64,000 bases of DNA from Diphasiastrum complanatum (taxonomy: Eukaryota; Streptophyta; Lycopodiopsida; Lycopodiales; Lycopodiaceae): positions 31,742,305 to 31,806,304 of the forward strand of contig CM055096.1 of assembly GCA_029204225.1 (NCBI GenBank), written 5' to 3'. A model generated the notes under the pieces. It was not told the DNA's origin. It saw nothing but the letters and a program-made list of their open reading frames with translations, and did not search any database. Below, one piece after another: positions 10,513 to 63,948 of this stretch (its first letter is position 1; the number at the start of each line of letters is the position of its first letter). A program made the position numbers and the translations under genes.

Positions 10513-11880
10513 AAACACGAGGAGTGAAAATCGATTGGGATGTTGCTTCTGAGGTATGGATTCAAAATATATTAACACTTGTCGTGAAGGGGCATGCGCA
10601 AAGCAAGGGCATAGACTATGAAGAGACCTTTGCTCTCATAGCGAAGTGGAATACGCTTTGCATGATCATCACACTAGCAGCTATGTGGATGGAATCTACA
10701 CCAGATGGATGTGAAATCAACGTTCATTAATGGGGAACTTCAGGAGGAAGTCTACATGCAAAAAAAAACTTGGGTTTTTTGAACAAGGCAAATAGGAAAA
10801 AGTATGTAGATTGAAGAAAGCACTATATGGGTCGGAACAAGCACCACGTGCTTGATATAGCCATGTTGATAAGTACCTCTTGTCTAGGGGTTTGGTACGC
10901 AGATCCTCTGATTCTAATCTTTACTACTTTTGTCGTGACTCTAGCATCTGGTAGTATTGTATGTGGATGATCTCGTGATCATAGGCAATGATGAAGAGCT
11001 CATTAAAGCAATCAAAGAAGATTTGTCACCTAGCTTTGATATTACAGATTTGGGGCTTTTGTACTATTGCCTCGGAGTAGAGATTTGGCAAAAGAGAGAG
11101 AAAAAGTATTGCACTCACTCAAACTAAGTACATGACTGAGATGCTTGAATGCTTTAGAATGAGTGAAGGCAAATCAATCTCTACCCCTATTGAAGTTGGC
11201 AAGAAGTTGTCAAGTGAGGATAAAAGTGAGCTAGTGAATGCAAGTTCGTCAACTAGTTGGGTGTTTGATTTACCTCACTACTACACGTCCTAAGATTAGC
11301 TATGTTGTCAATCTAGTGAGTCAATTTATGGCAACACCTAGAGAGACACATTGGAAAGCTACGACAAGAATTCTTCGCTATGTTAAGGGCACAACTACTT
11401 ATGGTTTGATGTATGAAAAGTAATCTGGTTTGCCAAATTTGCAAGGTTTTGTAGATGCTGATTGGGTAGGCATTATTGATGACAGGAGATCCACAGGAGA
11501 TCCACCACAGGTTATCTTTTCCACTTTGGTAATGGGGCATTTTGTTGGTCTAGCAAAAAGTAGGAAATGATTGCTCTATCCACTATGGAAGTGGAGTATA
11601 AAGCCTTATGTTGGCAACACGAGGCAAAATGGCTGAGACGGATGTTGGAAGACATTGGTGTCTTACAAACTGAGCCTACCATCATTAAGAGTGATAGCTA
11701 GAGTGCTATACAACCAGCTAGAAATCTAGTATTTCATGCACGCACTAAACATATTGAGATTAAATATCACCTCATTTAGAGAAAAGCTCTTATCTAAAGA
11801 AATTAATGTCATTACAAAAGCTTTAAGTTCTGATAAGTTTGAGTCTAAAAGGCTTCAAAATTGTACCAATAGACCATGAG
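10513..11880 (+). pseudogene. Ty1/copia pol fragment, right half of the split element
   Basis: Continues the RT of 4034-5020. It encodes VKGHAQSKGIDYEETFAL (10585 onwards), a frameshifted 'QMDVKS-FINGELQEEVYM' block, the YVDD region near 10960, LVGCLIYLTTTRPKISYVV (11260), and RNase H blocks up to HARTKHIEIKYHLI near 11775. Its pieces read in the same direction as the left half, so the two were one element before copia 1 inserted. Many stops are present, and no 3' LTR was recognised after 11870. Confidence 0.8.
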
Positions 11881-12863
11881 CTTCTGACATCATTTAAAAA
11901 TTTACTCAAATCACTTGAAATTGTATCCAAATTTGTCAAGGACAAGGCAGCAATGATAATAGGAAAGAGTGCCATGACAGGCTATAAGATTGGTGGCTGT
12001 GCATAGTATGTTGAAAAGAGGTAGTTCCACCCTAAAGTTGGCCCAAGTCCCATCTTGAATACGCTTGCAGCCAATGCATAGAAGCTTCTTTGATGCCAAA
12101 ATGGGGTAAATGACCCGAACTTGATGCAAAATGGACAATAAGAGGAGCAAATATGCCAAACTTGCTGCCAACGACTTGTCTTAAGGTGAACTGATCCAGT
12201 CAACGCTTAGAGCTTGACATCTTTATGCAGGAGATGAAAGTGGACAATTAGAATCACATTTGATGATAGAGCCTCTTACCATTATGTTTAATGGACCAAA
12301 AACATTTAGCTGATGCTCCAATATCAGAAAGAAAAGAATTCGTTACTCTTTCTATAGAAACCATTCTCAGTGGATGGCTGCTTAGGGATGGTCAACCAAA
12401 CGTGGAATTTGGAATTTTTCTTTGAAATATAAAAGTTTTGCTTAAAGTTTTTTGTAAGGTATGTGATTGGCTACATAAGTTTTATTGGTACACCTGTTAT
12501 GACTTATTTATGTCTATCATACATGCAGTACATATAGAGATTTATTAACTGGTAGAATTACAATCTTACAAACCAAGAAATGATGTCCTAAAATTTACTC
12601 AGAATAGGAAGAGCCTTTGTGCCTTGCCCCAACTCCTCATTATTTGTCATCTTATATCTTTCAAGTTTTGAGACATGATCAGTTGTTGCTTCCTCAAGTA
12701 AGCCCAATTTAATAGCATAGACTTGTATATGTTTAATATGATGTGCACATTTGAATCTATGCTGGATACTACTTTTTGGTTTTGACAGCTTATGATGTTT
12801 CTGCAGAGTGTTTTTCCTGTTTACTTCTTGTTTGATTGCTTTTTGCATTGATTTCTTTTTCAG
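11881..12863. other. Noncoding stretch, left of GET4 exon 1
   Basis: No recognisable gene. Minus-strand frames of 73-86 codons (11911-12203) resemble no family I know. The last 30 bases form a pyrimidine-rich splice acceptor for the GET4 exon at 12864. The preceding GET4 exons, encoding the N-terminal third, were searched for here by eye and not found. Confidence 0.5.
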
Positions 12864-54062
<41,199 letters not shown>

Positions 54063-54070
<8 letters not shown>

Positions 54071-55240
54071 TATCTTCTGGACCTTGTGCATTCAAGATTT
54101 TCTGCAACTCATCAGTCATCTTGAGGTTGTGGATAACACTCAGTGCTGAAACTGCCAGGGATGCTGATGTGATGCACACAAACATCCGATTCATGATGTG
54201 ATACCACTCTGCACTTTGAGGCCGAGAATCACATCTATACAATCACGGAGAAATGTTCTGCGACCTTTTAATCGGATCTCAATCTAACTCACGATGAATG
54301 AGACTCACCATTCTTTGAGCTAGTACAAAAAAGCTTATATCACCAAATTTTCACCCACAAACACTGTTTCTTTCAGGGCACATGCAATGCTGGTCAATTC
54401 AGCATGTCTGCTTTTGGTCCGCTGCACAGTTTCCAGATTTTGATTTATTTGCAGTTTGAGTGGATGCTGGAATGCTTTAAATATGCTGTCCTAGCTTAGT
54501 ATAGAAACTTATAATTTTTTTTTGAAAAGTGCATGTACATACACAAAGAACTGTCTATCTGACATATTAGAACAAACAGTGATCAACTACATTACAGACC
54601 ACCTTTTTTCTTATTTCTTAAGACTTACAAAGTTTCTCAATTGAAATTTCAGAAGTTGTGTGAATAGATGCCATCACCATTGGTGGTAGGCAGAATCTTG
54701 TGACATTGTTATCAATGGTAAGCATATCTTTAAATCAAAGAATATTGATGAACATTGGTCTATTTATTGCACATTGCTCGGTTAATCATATTCTTTGAAA
54801 ATAGCAGAAATCAGTGCTCCTTTTCAAGCTTGATCCTAGGACAAGCTTTGAGCACTTTCAACTTACTGCTAACATGTGGTGATTTTATGCATCAAGAACA
54901 TATTCTTATGAAGTCTATTGAAATGCAGCTGCCACCATTCATTTAATTTTACAAGCAAACATTTTAATAATGAATGACATACATCATTGCTGAGACTCTG
55001 CTAAAGCCTGCTGCCCATAAAGAAGAGGGTCTATTATGAATATGTTCAGTAATATCAGGCTTACGATACGAAACAATCAGGTGAAATGTTATTCTACCTT
55101 AGCAAAGGACACATTTTTAACCTTTCTAAAAACGAATCAAGCTCCCTGCCTTTTACATCCACAGGGGCTAGTTGAGCAAGAGATTCAAAAACCCTGACAC
55201 CAATGTTCATAATCACGTGTCCTGATCCTTTGAGCTCCAT
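54063..55240 (-). CDS. Unknown two-exon gene, 104 residues, convergent with GET4
   Basis: Exon 1 is 55240-55098, starting MELKGSGHVIMNIGVRVF and SLAQLAPVDVKGREL, with donor AG|GTAGAA. Exon 2 is 54234-54063 after acceptor TTGTATAG, encoding CDSRPQSAEWYHIMN, RMFVCITSASLAVSALSVI, HNLKMTDELQKILNAQG and EDIS, then TGA. The 863-bp intron splits an Arg codon and the phases fit. The ATG has G at -3 and +4. Residues 65-82 are hydrophobic, a possible membrane segment, flanked by helical charged stretches. I do not recognise the family, and nothing resembles a transposon protein. An upstream minus-strand frame (55482-55258, EYHCCLIYDHLCFID, LLSAMFDPISEPWRRG) could be an earlier exon or leader. The stop overlaps the GET4 stop region. 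Confidence 0.5.
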
Positions 55241-55482
55241 CTCAATTGGATATGTGCTTAGGAGCCTATTTCAAAATTAGCTGTCCCTCTCCTCCATGGT
55301 TCTGATATGGGGTCAAACATAGCTGAGAGAAGGTTATCAATATCAATGAAGCAAAGATGATCATAAATGAGGCAGCAGTGATATTCTACTACAGAAGATT
55401 GAAGTACATCACATGTAGTCAATAGCTTAAGCCTTACAAGCAATAGTGATGAGTCTCCCACGAAGAGCTCAAGAAATACCAA

Positions 55483-57179
55483 TATCCAAAGGTGAAAAAA
55501 AAATGTACATAAGACTTATATACTCAACAGTCCTAAGATGAAGCTTCTATGTGCTTGACCTGACCTATCTAAATTAGGGTCACGAGGGAAAATTGTGCAG
55601 CCTGCTGGAAGGTTTGCGCCCCCTCGATAGGACCCCCACTTAGGAACAAAAATAGTAGCAGTTAGGCCTCGACCAGTTGCAAAGTAAATGCATAAAGGCA
55701 GGCCTTTAGGCTTGCACATGATTTGAAATGCTTATGGCCAACAAATGAATATAGGTCTTGTAGTACATGTGTATGGTAGTAGTCCATGACTACCACACTA
55801 TAATCTTACCAACATGACTTGTTACGAGTTTTGCTAATTTGAATTCAGTTTTTTAGATTTATTGTTATTCAATAAGAGTGTGCTGACTTACTCTTTAATG
55901 TTGAACCCAAAGATTTTCCTAAGCTTGAATTGTTGTTTAGATTTTGTTGTGCAACTATCACTGATCCAGAAAAAAATAGGAGTTAAAGATTAAATAGCAA
56001 CATGAACAAGAAAATCTAAACAAACTCATTGTAAACAAAAGAATGCCCAAAAGAAAACTTAAAAGTTTGAATACTTTAATTTTGATATCCATGTTTTGAA
56101 GAAAGGTCACTGATGTCTTTTAATATTGGTTGCTTACGTTTATGACATTTTATTGTCTTGTTTTGTCTACATCTATGAATTGTACATATGATTTACGTAA
56201 TGGCTCTTGTTATTTTAATTTTAATTGTTCTATATTTTTAAAAAAAAAAATTCATTCTCTTCGTTAAAATCTAATGTAATCTTATGCAATGAACATATTT
56301 CCTTTTGGAGATTTTTAAATCTCTTGCATGATTTTAAGTAACACGTGTTCCTTTTTAGTATAAGCAAAAATCAAACAATTTCGTTTTACAATCTACATTT
56401 TAACTTTTCAAAGGATCCATCAAAGCCATTTGGTCCACACAGATAGGATGTGTCGAGTAACTGAACTGAAGTTCAAATGTTGCATTAGGCTTGGATCCAA
56501 TGGATACAAAATTCCTTGAGTTCATAGGTCCAAGTTTGTTTTGTTATCCATTTTGTGGTGCACACATTCATTGATTTCAAAGATCTTTTCATATTTTGTT
56601 TGAAATATTGGAGCTAATTTTGCAAGGAGATAGATATGAAGATGAAATTTAGACATCTTAGAAGAACTTGTACAAATCATAAACAAATTTTGAAATATTA
56701 CAATAAAATGACTATTTTGTAGACTACATATGTTATATGAGAGCATATAAGAGACATGCTTGAATATTTATTGCCCTTCATAGTTTTGTGAAAAAGTTGG
56801 TGTTCACTACATCCTCATGCCATAAAGAAAACGTGCATCTTATTTTATGACATGATCATGAAAGGTTTTCAAATTTTGCATACTCGGGAAGAAATGGTGG
56901 TTAAAATTATCACAACTATCAATAAATGACATAACACGACCAGGTTGACTAGAAAACTGACCGACATGGTTAAGAAATTTCATATGAGTGCGTAGACATG
57001 AAAAACTTTTTGTTCAAAAATTCCAATGAGTTTTTCTCTCCTGCGTAGTATTTTTTATAGGGTCCTTCTAGAATTCAAAGTTTGTATATCTCACCCTTTC
57101 TCATGACATGTTGTTTTGTCTCCTCTTATTGTTAGTTCTTTTTCTTCTTCTATTCCCAAGCCTCTCATGGCTCCTTGTC
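55483..57179. other. No gene recognised
   Basis: AT-rich DNA. The minus-strand frame 55516-55719 has no family match. 56000-57100 holds only short frames and an A-run at 56240. Confidence 0.5.
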
Positions 57180-59330
57180 TTATAGTATCACTGAGATGTC
57201 TAAATTTTGCTAGAAGCATTTCTATTTTAATTGCAAGAGCATATTGTTCACAAGTGTCCTTAGGCCCCTACTACCACTGTTGTTTATTTTCATGAGATTG
57301 ATACTATTGATGACCTTGTTGTAAATTTGTCATTACTTCCAACTTGTTGATGATCCGGCTACTGACACCCTTTTTTATCCTTTTGATTCTGCTAAGTGCC
57401 ATACTCAGCTTGCTGAAGCTACTTGGGCTGGTAAGCTAGTCCATGTCATATTCACCTCTAGGTGCACATCACTTGTCGTGAGTTTATTGCATCGATTGAT
57501 ACAAACAACCCTCATTTTTTCTTTAACAATCATGATCTCACTTGCACACGGGCTATGCTAGTTGATATAGTTCAGCCTTTATGGGTGGAGGTCGTTAGTT
57601 CTCATATTTCCTAGCACTTATAATTTTCAAGAGTTGAAGTATTGAATTGAGATTTTATTGGTTAGGTAGATCTTTATATTTTTCCTATTACATGATATGA
57701 CAACATTCTTGGAGTTGGTTCATTTGCCCCTTTGGGATCTATGATAATGAATTTGACACGACATATGTTATTCTTTTCTCAAGGATATTCAACATATTTT
57801 TTTCTTGGATTGGTTCTTAGCAAGAATACCAACTTGTCTCTGGCAAGCGGTTCATGTGTAACCTTCCCACGACTTTCATGCGTCTAGCAGGCGCAATCAC
57901 TTGATTTAAATAATTCATTATCACTTATTGCTCCACCTTTGCCTCATATACTTTATGATCTTTCTATGTTGATAAGCAATCGTCTTTTCTATCGACATTG
58001 CAAAATGTCAATCACATAGATCTTGTGTCTCACATCCTTCATATCGTATGTCCAAATTTGAATGTGATCAAGTCTAGTGTTAAGTATGTACTTTGTTATG
58101 CCAAGGCTTGATTGTTTCTAGGCCTAGCCCTTTGGTACCCTTGTTTCATTTTTTGACAAGAAAGATGGTATTGAATGTCTTTGCCTAAACAAACTAATCA
58201 TCTGTAACCAGTATTCCTGTACCCAAATGGATAATCATTTTGACAAATTGGTCCAAATTAAAAATAATAGTTTCCCATGAATTGACTTTTGTTTTGATTA
58301 TTACTAAATCTGTATGCATCGATCTAATGAGTACATAACTGTTTTTCGTACCCATTTCAACCTATCTGAATTCAAAGTGTTACATTTTGGTATTTCCATT
58401 GGCCTTCCTACTTGCCAAAATGACACGAACAATATTCTACATTCCTTCGCCAATGTGTCCTTGTCTATTTCAATGATAAATAAATAAATAAAAAAATCAC
58501 TCTTGTTGTGCATGCATGCCATTTACAAATACATTTTCTTGCTCTTGACTCACCAGTGTTCCATCATTTATATGCCAAACAGTCTAAATGTAGGCTTTGT
58601 TATACAAAATTGAGTTTTTGAGTTTCTTGGTTGCTAATGATAATGGTTTTCTTGGAATATCTCCATGGACTTCATCCTTAGCCTTCTTTGTACCCAACGT
58701 AATCATGATTCTTGCTTGGTGCAGTTTGTCCAATCAAACTCATTTCATTCGTGTCAAAAAAGTGGTGTGGTTGCATTATTCTTTCAAATATTTCTCACTT
58801 ACATGGTCTTCCACAATCCATTTTCAAGAATTGAGATACCAAATTTACTTCTGAATTCTTGACCAAGTTGATGCATATCTTGCATATCAAGATACTCATA
58901 GGTTCCACTATAGGTTCTACTTACCATTCACATGCTAACACACAATCTATGGTCATTAATTGTGTCTTAGAGTATTACTTGTGTCATTTTGTTTCTACTA
59001 GATGTGATTGAGATCAACATTTATGTTTTGCCAAGTACCATCATAATAGCTCTAACAGTTCTAGCACAAATGTTTTTACATTCTTACTTGCCCATGGCCA
59101 TCCGCCTACTTTGCCAAGTATTCCTTCTCTTGATGATGCACCAATCACTATTGCCTTTTATCATTCTAATGCTTGAGGGATGATTGGACATGCAACTCCA
59201 CATGTACAACACATTTAGCAGAGATATAAGTCTGTAATTGACAACCATTGATGATAAGTGGAGTCCCGTGTGGGAGATAATGCTCATCTCTGCCTTTGTT
59301 TTGCCCGACGTTGTTTTGTACAATGACGAA
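57180..59330 (+). pseudogene. Ty3/gypsy pol remnant, heavily decayed
   Basis: Plus-strand peptides in shifting frames. A zinc-knuckle-like HFYFNCKSILFTSVL is near 57215-57260. RT blocks are FGTLVSFFDKKDGIECLCLN (58130), DNHFDKLVQI, EYITVFRTHFNLSEFKVLHF (58330-58390) and QNDTNNILHSFANVSLSISM (58415-58475). The YAKQSKCRLCYTKLSFLSFL block (58570-58630) follows. Integrase blocks are NVIMILAWC and THFIRVKK (58700-58765), then LEYYLCHFVSTRCD, NSSNSSSTNVFTFLLAHGHP and HATPHVQHI (58970-59220). The catalytic Asp residues of RT and the integrase middle are gone. An old sense copy outside GET4. Confidence 0.72.
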
Positions 59331-59999
59331 TTAACCACCCATCTAAATGTTCGGGATCAATCACCCCCTGATACCACTGATGGGAAGTTGGGATCTCGGG
59401 TTGAACCAAAAATGAAGATCGGATAGAGCCGACTTGGTAGCCGTAGCTACTGCTACTGACTACGGTCTGATTCTCTTCCAAGCCCCAGATCGCCTCTGAC
59501 AATCTGTTGTAAAATTAAACTTGTAAAGATAATGTTGAGTAAAACAACAATAGAAAGTTATCTACTGCTAGCATGTATTCCAATATTGCAGATCATACAC
59601 ATTACAAAACAAAGCATTGTAGAAATCGCTTCTATTGTCAGAACTGAATTTATAATATTTTCTTGAGCATTGTCTGTTTCCCCAGATGAGCGCGTTGGTG
59701 CAAGAGAGATGTTCTCTCTCACGAGTAATATGACTAGCTACCACTAATCTGTAAACTCACTCTGGAGCTATCTCAAAACTTTTACAGTTTTGTCTGTTCT
59801 GTATCCGTGATCTCTTTCCCCTTTTTTTGTATCCTTCATTGATCCTTTATGTGATCAATCCAAGGAACTGATTAAGTTAAAGCTCTAATCAAAAGAAATG
59901 CATTAGGCTTAATCAAAACTGATCCTGGTTTCCTGTCACTGTCCTCCGTGCATCAGCCGCTTTCTGCTCGTTACTTCATGTTGCAGACCTTATTACTTT
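59331..59999. other. Noncoding, possible minus-strand LTR
   Basis: A primer-site-like complement (CCCTGATACCA, 59367-59377) is followed by TGATGGGAAG, as if a minus-strand LTR started at 59379. No end or partner LTR was found. Confidence 0.35.
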
Positions 60000-60039
60000 G
60001 CTAAAAGACGCCTTCGCGATTTTAAGGGCAATGTCGCAT

Positions 60040-60310
60040 TTTTAAGGGCACCTTCACATTTTTCTAGAAGGCATTTGGAGACAGTGTCGCTTTTTCCGAA
60101 GGGCGAGAAACCCGATAGTGTCGCTTTTTTTTTGAAGGGCGAAAAAGTGCGACAGGCCTGAACAATATTTTCTAAGGCATTTAGAGACCGTGTCACTTTT
60201 TTCGAAATGCGAAAAATGCGACAGTAGGCCAGAAAACATTTCTAAGGCATTTATAAGACAGTGTCGCATATTCCCGAAATGCAAAAAATGCGGCAGTATT
60301 GGGAGAGTTG
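60040..60310. repeat. Tandem array of hairpin-forming units
   Basis: About three and a half imperfect units of about 70-75 bp. Each contains a TGTCGC-T-run-CGAA arm and a matching TTCG-A-run-GCGACA arm (for example 60191-60223), separated by a 'ctaaggcattt' spacer. Related 'gcgac/atgcg' phrases continue weakly to about 60430. Confidence 0.7.
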
Positions 60311-60539
60311 GCCAGAATTATTTTCTAAGTGTTTTTGACTTAGTGATGTATTTTTCTCATGAACAAAAATTGCGAAGTGTGCGACGAAACAGTTCAAAAA
60401 TGCAGGCTATGCGAAACATAGTTCAAAATGCAACATTCAGGAAAAACAGCAAGGAAACACTAATAAAAATACTAAGGCTTTGAAGGATAGAAACTTTTAG
60501 TTTCTTCAGCTCCCTCTCAAAGTTGGAATTTTTTTTTAT

Positions 60540-60971
60540 TCCTAGGCTTGCATGCTACTTTTCAAAAATTGTCTTGTCAAGATGCTTTGTGAAAATATCA
60601 GCCACGATTTGCTTCGTTGGAATAGACTTGGTCTTCAGTCTATCTTTCTCAATCAGATCTCTTATCAGAGGATATCTGATAGCAATGTGTTTCGTCCTCG
60701 AATGAAACACTGGATCCTTCGTCAAATGAATGGTGGATGTGTTATCCATGAACAATAGTAGTGGCTCGTTGGAGTTCTCTCCCAGTACGTCAAGGAACTG
60801 CTTGAGCCATGTAAGCTCGTTTGCCATTTTGGTTGCTGCAACATACTCTGCTTCTCAGGATGATTGCGCAGTTATGGTCTGCTTCCTGCTGACCCATATC
60901 ACAGCTGCACCGGCTACTATTGTGCATCCTCCTGAGATGCTCTTGTAGTCATCTTTCAAGGATGTCCAGTT
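60540..60971 (-). pseudogene. Copia 6 RNase H fragment
   Basis: Minus strand: SISGGCTIVAGAAVIWVSRK, QTITAQSS, one stop, EAEYVAATKMANELTWLKQF, LFMDNTSTIHLTKDPVFHSR and KHIAIRYPLIRDLIEKDRL. It is cut at 60971 by the copia 7 LTR; the rest should lie right of the window. Confidence 0.8.
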
Positions 60972-61235
60972 TGTAAACAATCAGAAATGCAACATCAAGC
61001 ATTCACCATAAGCAATCACCAAGTAGGGAGACGGAAGAAGAACACGCAATATCACTCCATCACTCTAACTCATACTGAATGTAAAATGTACAAATAAACC
61101 CTGAACCCTAATAGAGAGGGAGAACCTAGGAGTAGACTACTAGACTAGCCTACGGCTAGTTACAGCTAGTAATAAAGTACATCATAAACAGTAACTAGGA
61201 AGTGTAACAATGAAGTTTATCATTGATTTCTAACA
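60972..61235 (-). repeat. 3' LTR of copia 7
   Basis: 264 bp, TGTAAACAATCAG...GATTTCTAACA on the + strand. The right border is fixed by the polypurine tract; the left border is from the TG rule and the change to RNase H sequence. Confidence 0.78.
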
Positions 61236-61901
61236 CTCTCCCTCAATGATAAAATTACATTCTTCTATTCCTAGTAGAGTACAAAACTTTTCAAATTTAC
61301 ATCTACCTAATGACTTTGTAAAAATATCTGCCACTTGATTTTCAGATTTACAGAAAAACAAGATCAATGGCTCCATCAAGAATTTTCTCTCGAACAAAAT
61401 GATAATGTATTTCGATGTGCTTGGTTCGAGCATGTAAAACTGGATTTTTGGCAAGGTGAATGCAGCTTTGATTGTCGCACGATATAGTAGTTGCATCCAC
61501 CTGTGATTGACCTAAATCCACAAGAATCTTCTTAACCATACCGCTTCTTGTGCAGCATTGCTGAGTGCTAGATATTCAGCTTCCGTCAAGGATAAGGCTA
61601 TTGTAGGTTGCTTTTTGCTGCTCCATGAAACTGCAACTGTACCATAACTGAATGTATGACCATTGGTAGACCTTCTGTCATCAATATTACCTGCCCAGTC
61701 ATCATCTGTATATCCTATCAATATTGGCGCAGGCTGATCATACTTCAAACCAAAGTTCAATGTCCCTCGAATGTATCTGAGAATACGTTTAGCAGACTTC
61801 CAGTGTGTTTGACTAGGATTTTGCATAAATTGACTAACAACACCAACAACATAAGAAATATCAGGTTGTGTGTGTGTCAAATAAATCAAACTACCCACCA
61901 A
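61236..61901 (-). pseudogene. Copia 7 RNase H
   Basis: 61901-61512 encodes MVGSLIYLTHTQPDISYVVG, QTHWKSAKRILRYIRGTLNF, IGYTDDDWAGNIDDRRSTNG, and SWSSKKQPTIALSLTEAEYL. 61539-61348 and 61496-61230 continue with ISCDNQSCIHLAKNPVLHAR, HIEIHYHFVREKILDG, and NQVADIFTKSLGRCKFEKF. Frame changes near 61520 and 61360. Confidence 0.85.
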
Positions 61902-62086
61902 TTGTCTATATCCTGCATATTGAACTTATAAAGCAAATCTCGTGCATATTTGCTTTTTGTAAGAAAGACCACGTTTTCCTTTTGCCATACTTCAATGCCA
62001 AGACAATAGTGCATCAATCCTAGATCGTTCATGTCAAAAGCATTGGAAAGATCTGATTTGACTTCATCAATTAAGCTCTCATTACT

Positions 62087-62711
62087 TCATGTAATAATCA
62101 AATCATCCACGTACAACACAATGAACACTATATCTGAATCTTGCCTTAGAATGTAAAGATTAGAATCAATATCACTCTTTACCATTCCCCTTCGCTTAAA
62201 GTGTTCATCAAAGCAAGAGAACCACGCCCGTGGTGCTTGCTTCAATCCATAAATAGCTTTGTTGAGCTTACAAACAAGGTGCTCTCTCCCTGGTTCAATA
62301 AATCCTTGAGGTTGTACTAAGTACACCTCTTCATCCAGCACTCCATTAAGAAAAGCAAATTTAACATCCATTTGTTGGATCTTCCAACCATAGAAAGCAA
62401 AAATAGCAATGACAGAACATATAGTTATCATCTTAGCTACGGGTGCGAAGGTTTCCTCAAATTTGTACCTTCCTGCTGCTCAAACCCTCTCACAACCAAC
62501 CGTGCTTTGTATTTGTTGAGTTTCCCATCAGCTCCATATTTGATCTTGTATATCCATTTGCAAGTGATAGACGTCTTACCGTCAGGTAGCTCAACCAAGT
62601 TCCAAGTTCTATTTTTTGATATAGCTTCCATTTCTGTTTCCATAGCTTCACGCCACTCCTCGTGCTCCTTTGCTTTATCAAAAAATTTTGGTTCTTAAGC
62701 CTTGAGCACAA
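62087..62711 (-). pseudogene. Copia 7 reverse transcriptase
   Basis: 62711-62437 encodes the RT start (EAISKNRTWNLVELPDGKTS, ITCKWIYKIKYGADGKLNKY, KARLVVRGFEQQEGTN). 62431-62087 encodes GWKIQQMDVKFAFLNGVLDE, EVYLVQPQGFIEPGREH, NKAIYGLKQAPRAWF, SNLYILRQDSDIVFIVLYVD and the YVDD box in LYVDDLIIT. A frameshift near 62435 breaks the 'APVAKM' region; the part between 62087 and 61901 is degraded. Confidence 0.85.
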
Positions 62712-63177
62712 AATCCATTAGGGCTAGATTCATTTCTAATCTTGCAGGAGGTTTTCAATTTCTACTTGATCTTCTAAGCTCTCCCTGCTCACTAGATTCT
62801 GAAGTATCTCCCTTCTTGGCACCATATGTGATTGATAAGTACCATTTAGGTACTCTCTTGGGAATTTCAGCATCAAGCTTGTCTTTGTCCAATGGATTTT
62901 CTATATCAAAATCCACTTCCTTCTTGACCTGTACTTTTGCTCCCTCATTAAAAGGTTCAGTGATTACTTCAGATTGTTCACCTCGGCCATCTCGTCAAAT
63001 GTAGCATCCCTAGAAATTACAAGGTTCTGTGCATTTGTGTCATACATCATGTATGCCTTGGCCTTCTCATCATATCCAAGGAAAATACACTTAATAGCTT
63101 TTGCATCCAATCTCCTTCATTTCTCATCAGGAATATGAGCATAAGCATCACAACCAAATACTCTCAAATGAGAAATA
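62712..63177 (-). pseudogene. Copia 7 linker and integrase C-terminus
   Basis: Minus strand from 63177: frameshifted integrase end (block around 63110-63030 reading CIFLGYDEKAKAYMMYD). It is followed by an acidic, Ser/Pro-rich linker with RVPKWYLSITYGAKKGDTS near 62860-62800. No catalytic function; decayed. Confidence 0.6.
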
Positions 63178-63948
63178 TTAGGTTCTTTCTAGTAACAACT
63201 TCATGAGGTGTCTTACCTTCCACGGATTTTGTAGGAACCGATTCAGGATGTGCATAGCTGTGCTACAAGCTTCTGCCCAAAAGGTATTTGGCAAACCCTT
63301 GCTTTTGAGCATCGCCTTGGCCATCTCAACAATAGATCTATTCTTTCGTTCTGCAACTCCATTTTGTTGTGGTGAATAAGGTGTTGTAGTGTATCTCTTG
63401 ATCCCTTGATCTTTGTAGAAATCAATAAATTCTATCGAAAAATACTCACCACCTCCATCAGATCTCAAAGCTTTGATGCAACATCCTGTTTGCTTTTCAA
63501 CTAATGCCTTGAATTCCCTGAACTTAGCAAAAGCATCTGATTTCTTGCTTATGAAATAAATCCAAATGCATCTGCTATAATCATCAATAAAGGTGATAAA
63601 GTAATAGTAGCCACTAAGAGATCTAGTCTGCATAGGTCCACATAGATCATTGTGGACAAGATCTAGGATGCCACTAGCTCTCCTTGCTCCACTTTTGGGA
63701 AACCTCTCTCTATGTTGTTTTCCCAAAATGAAACCTTCACAAATTTTTTCTTCAAAAGAAATATCAGGCAATCCCATAACTAGATTACCTCTTTTGAGAA
63801 TCTGTAAACTTTGAGCACTAATATGACCGAATCGTTGATGCCAAAGATCACTTCGACTATCAACCGTGCTTACCATAGCTTGAGCAAAAGATCTCGCATT
63901 CAATTTGTAGAGTCGATTCTCGTTGACTCTAGCTCCTGCAACAATCAC
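63178..63948 (-). pseudogene. Copia 7 pre-integrase and integrase core
   Basis: 256 codons. Zinc domain: LWHQRFGHISAQSLQILKRG and CEGFILGKQHRERFP, in which the second Cys of the C-x2-C pair is Phe. Core: HNDLCGPMQTRSLSGYYYF, FIDDYSRCIWIYFISKK, ALRSDGGGEYFSIEF and TTPYSPQQNGVAERKNRSIV, with acidic positions present. It is the closest relative in the window of the fragment at 44327-44545. Sequence right of 63948 reads toward protease (GVIVAGARVNENRLYKL). Confidence 0.85.

Noticed and set aside
55516-55719. 67-codon minus-strand frame as an exon of the small gene
   Set aside because: No fitting donor site or phase, and the reading is rich in residues typical of noncoding GC patches.
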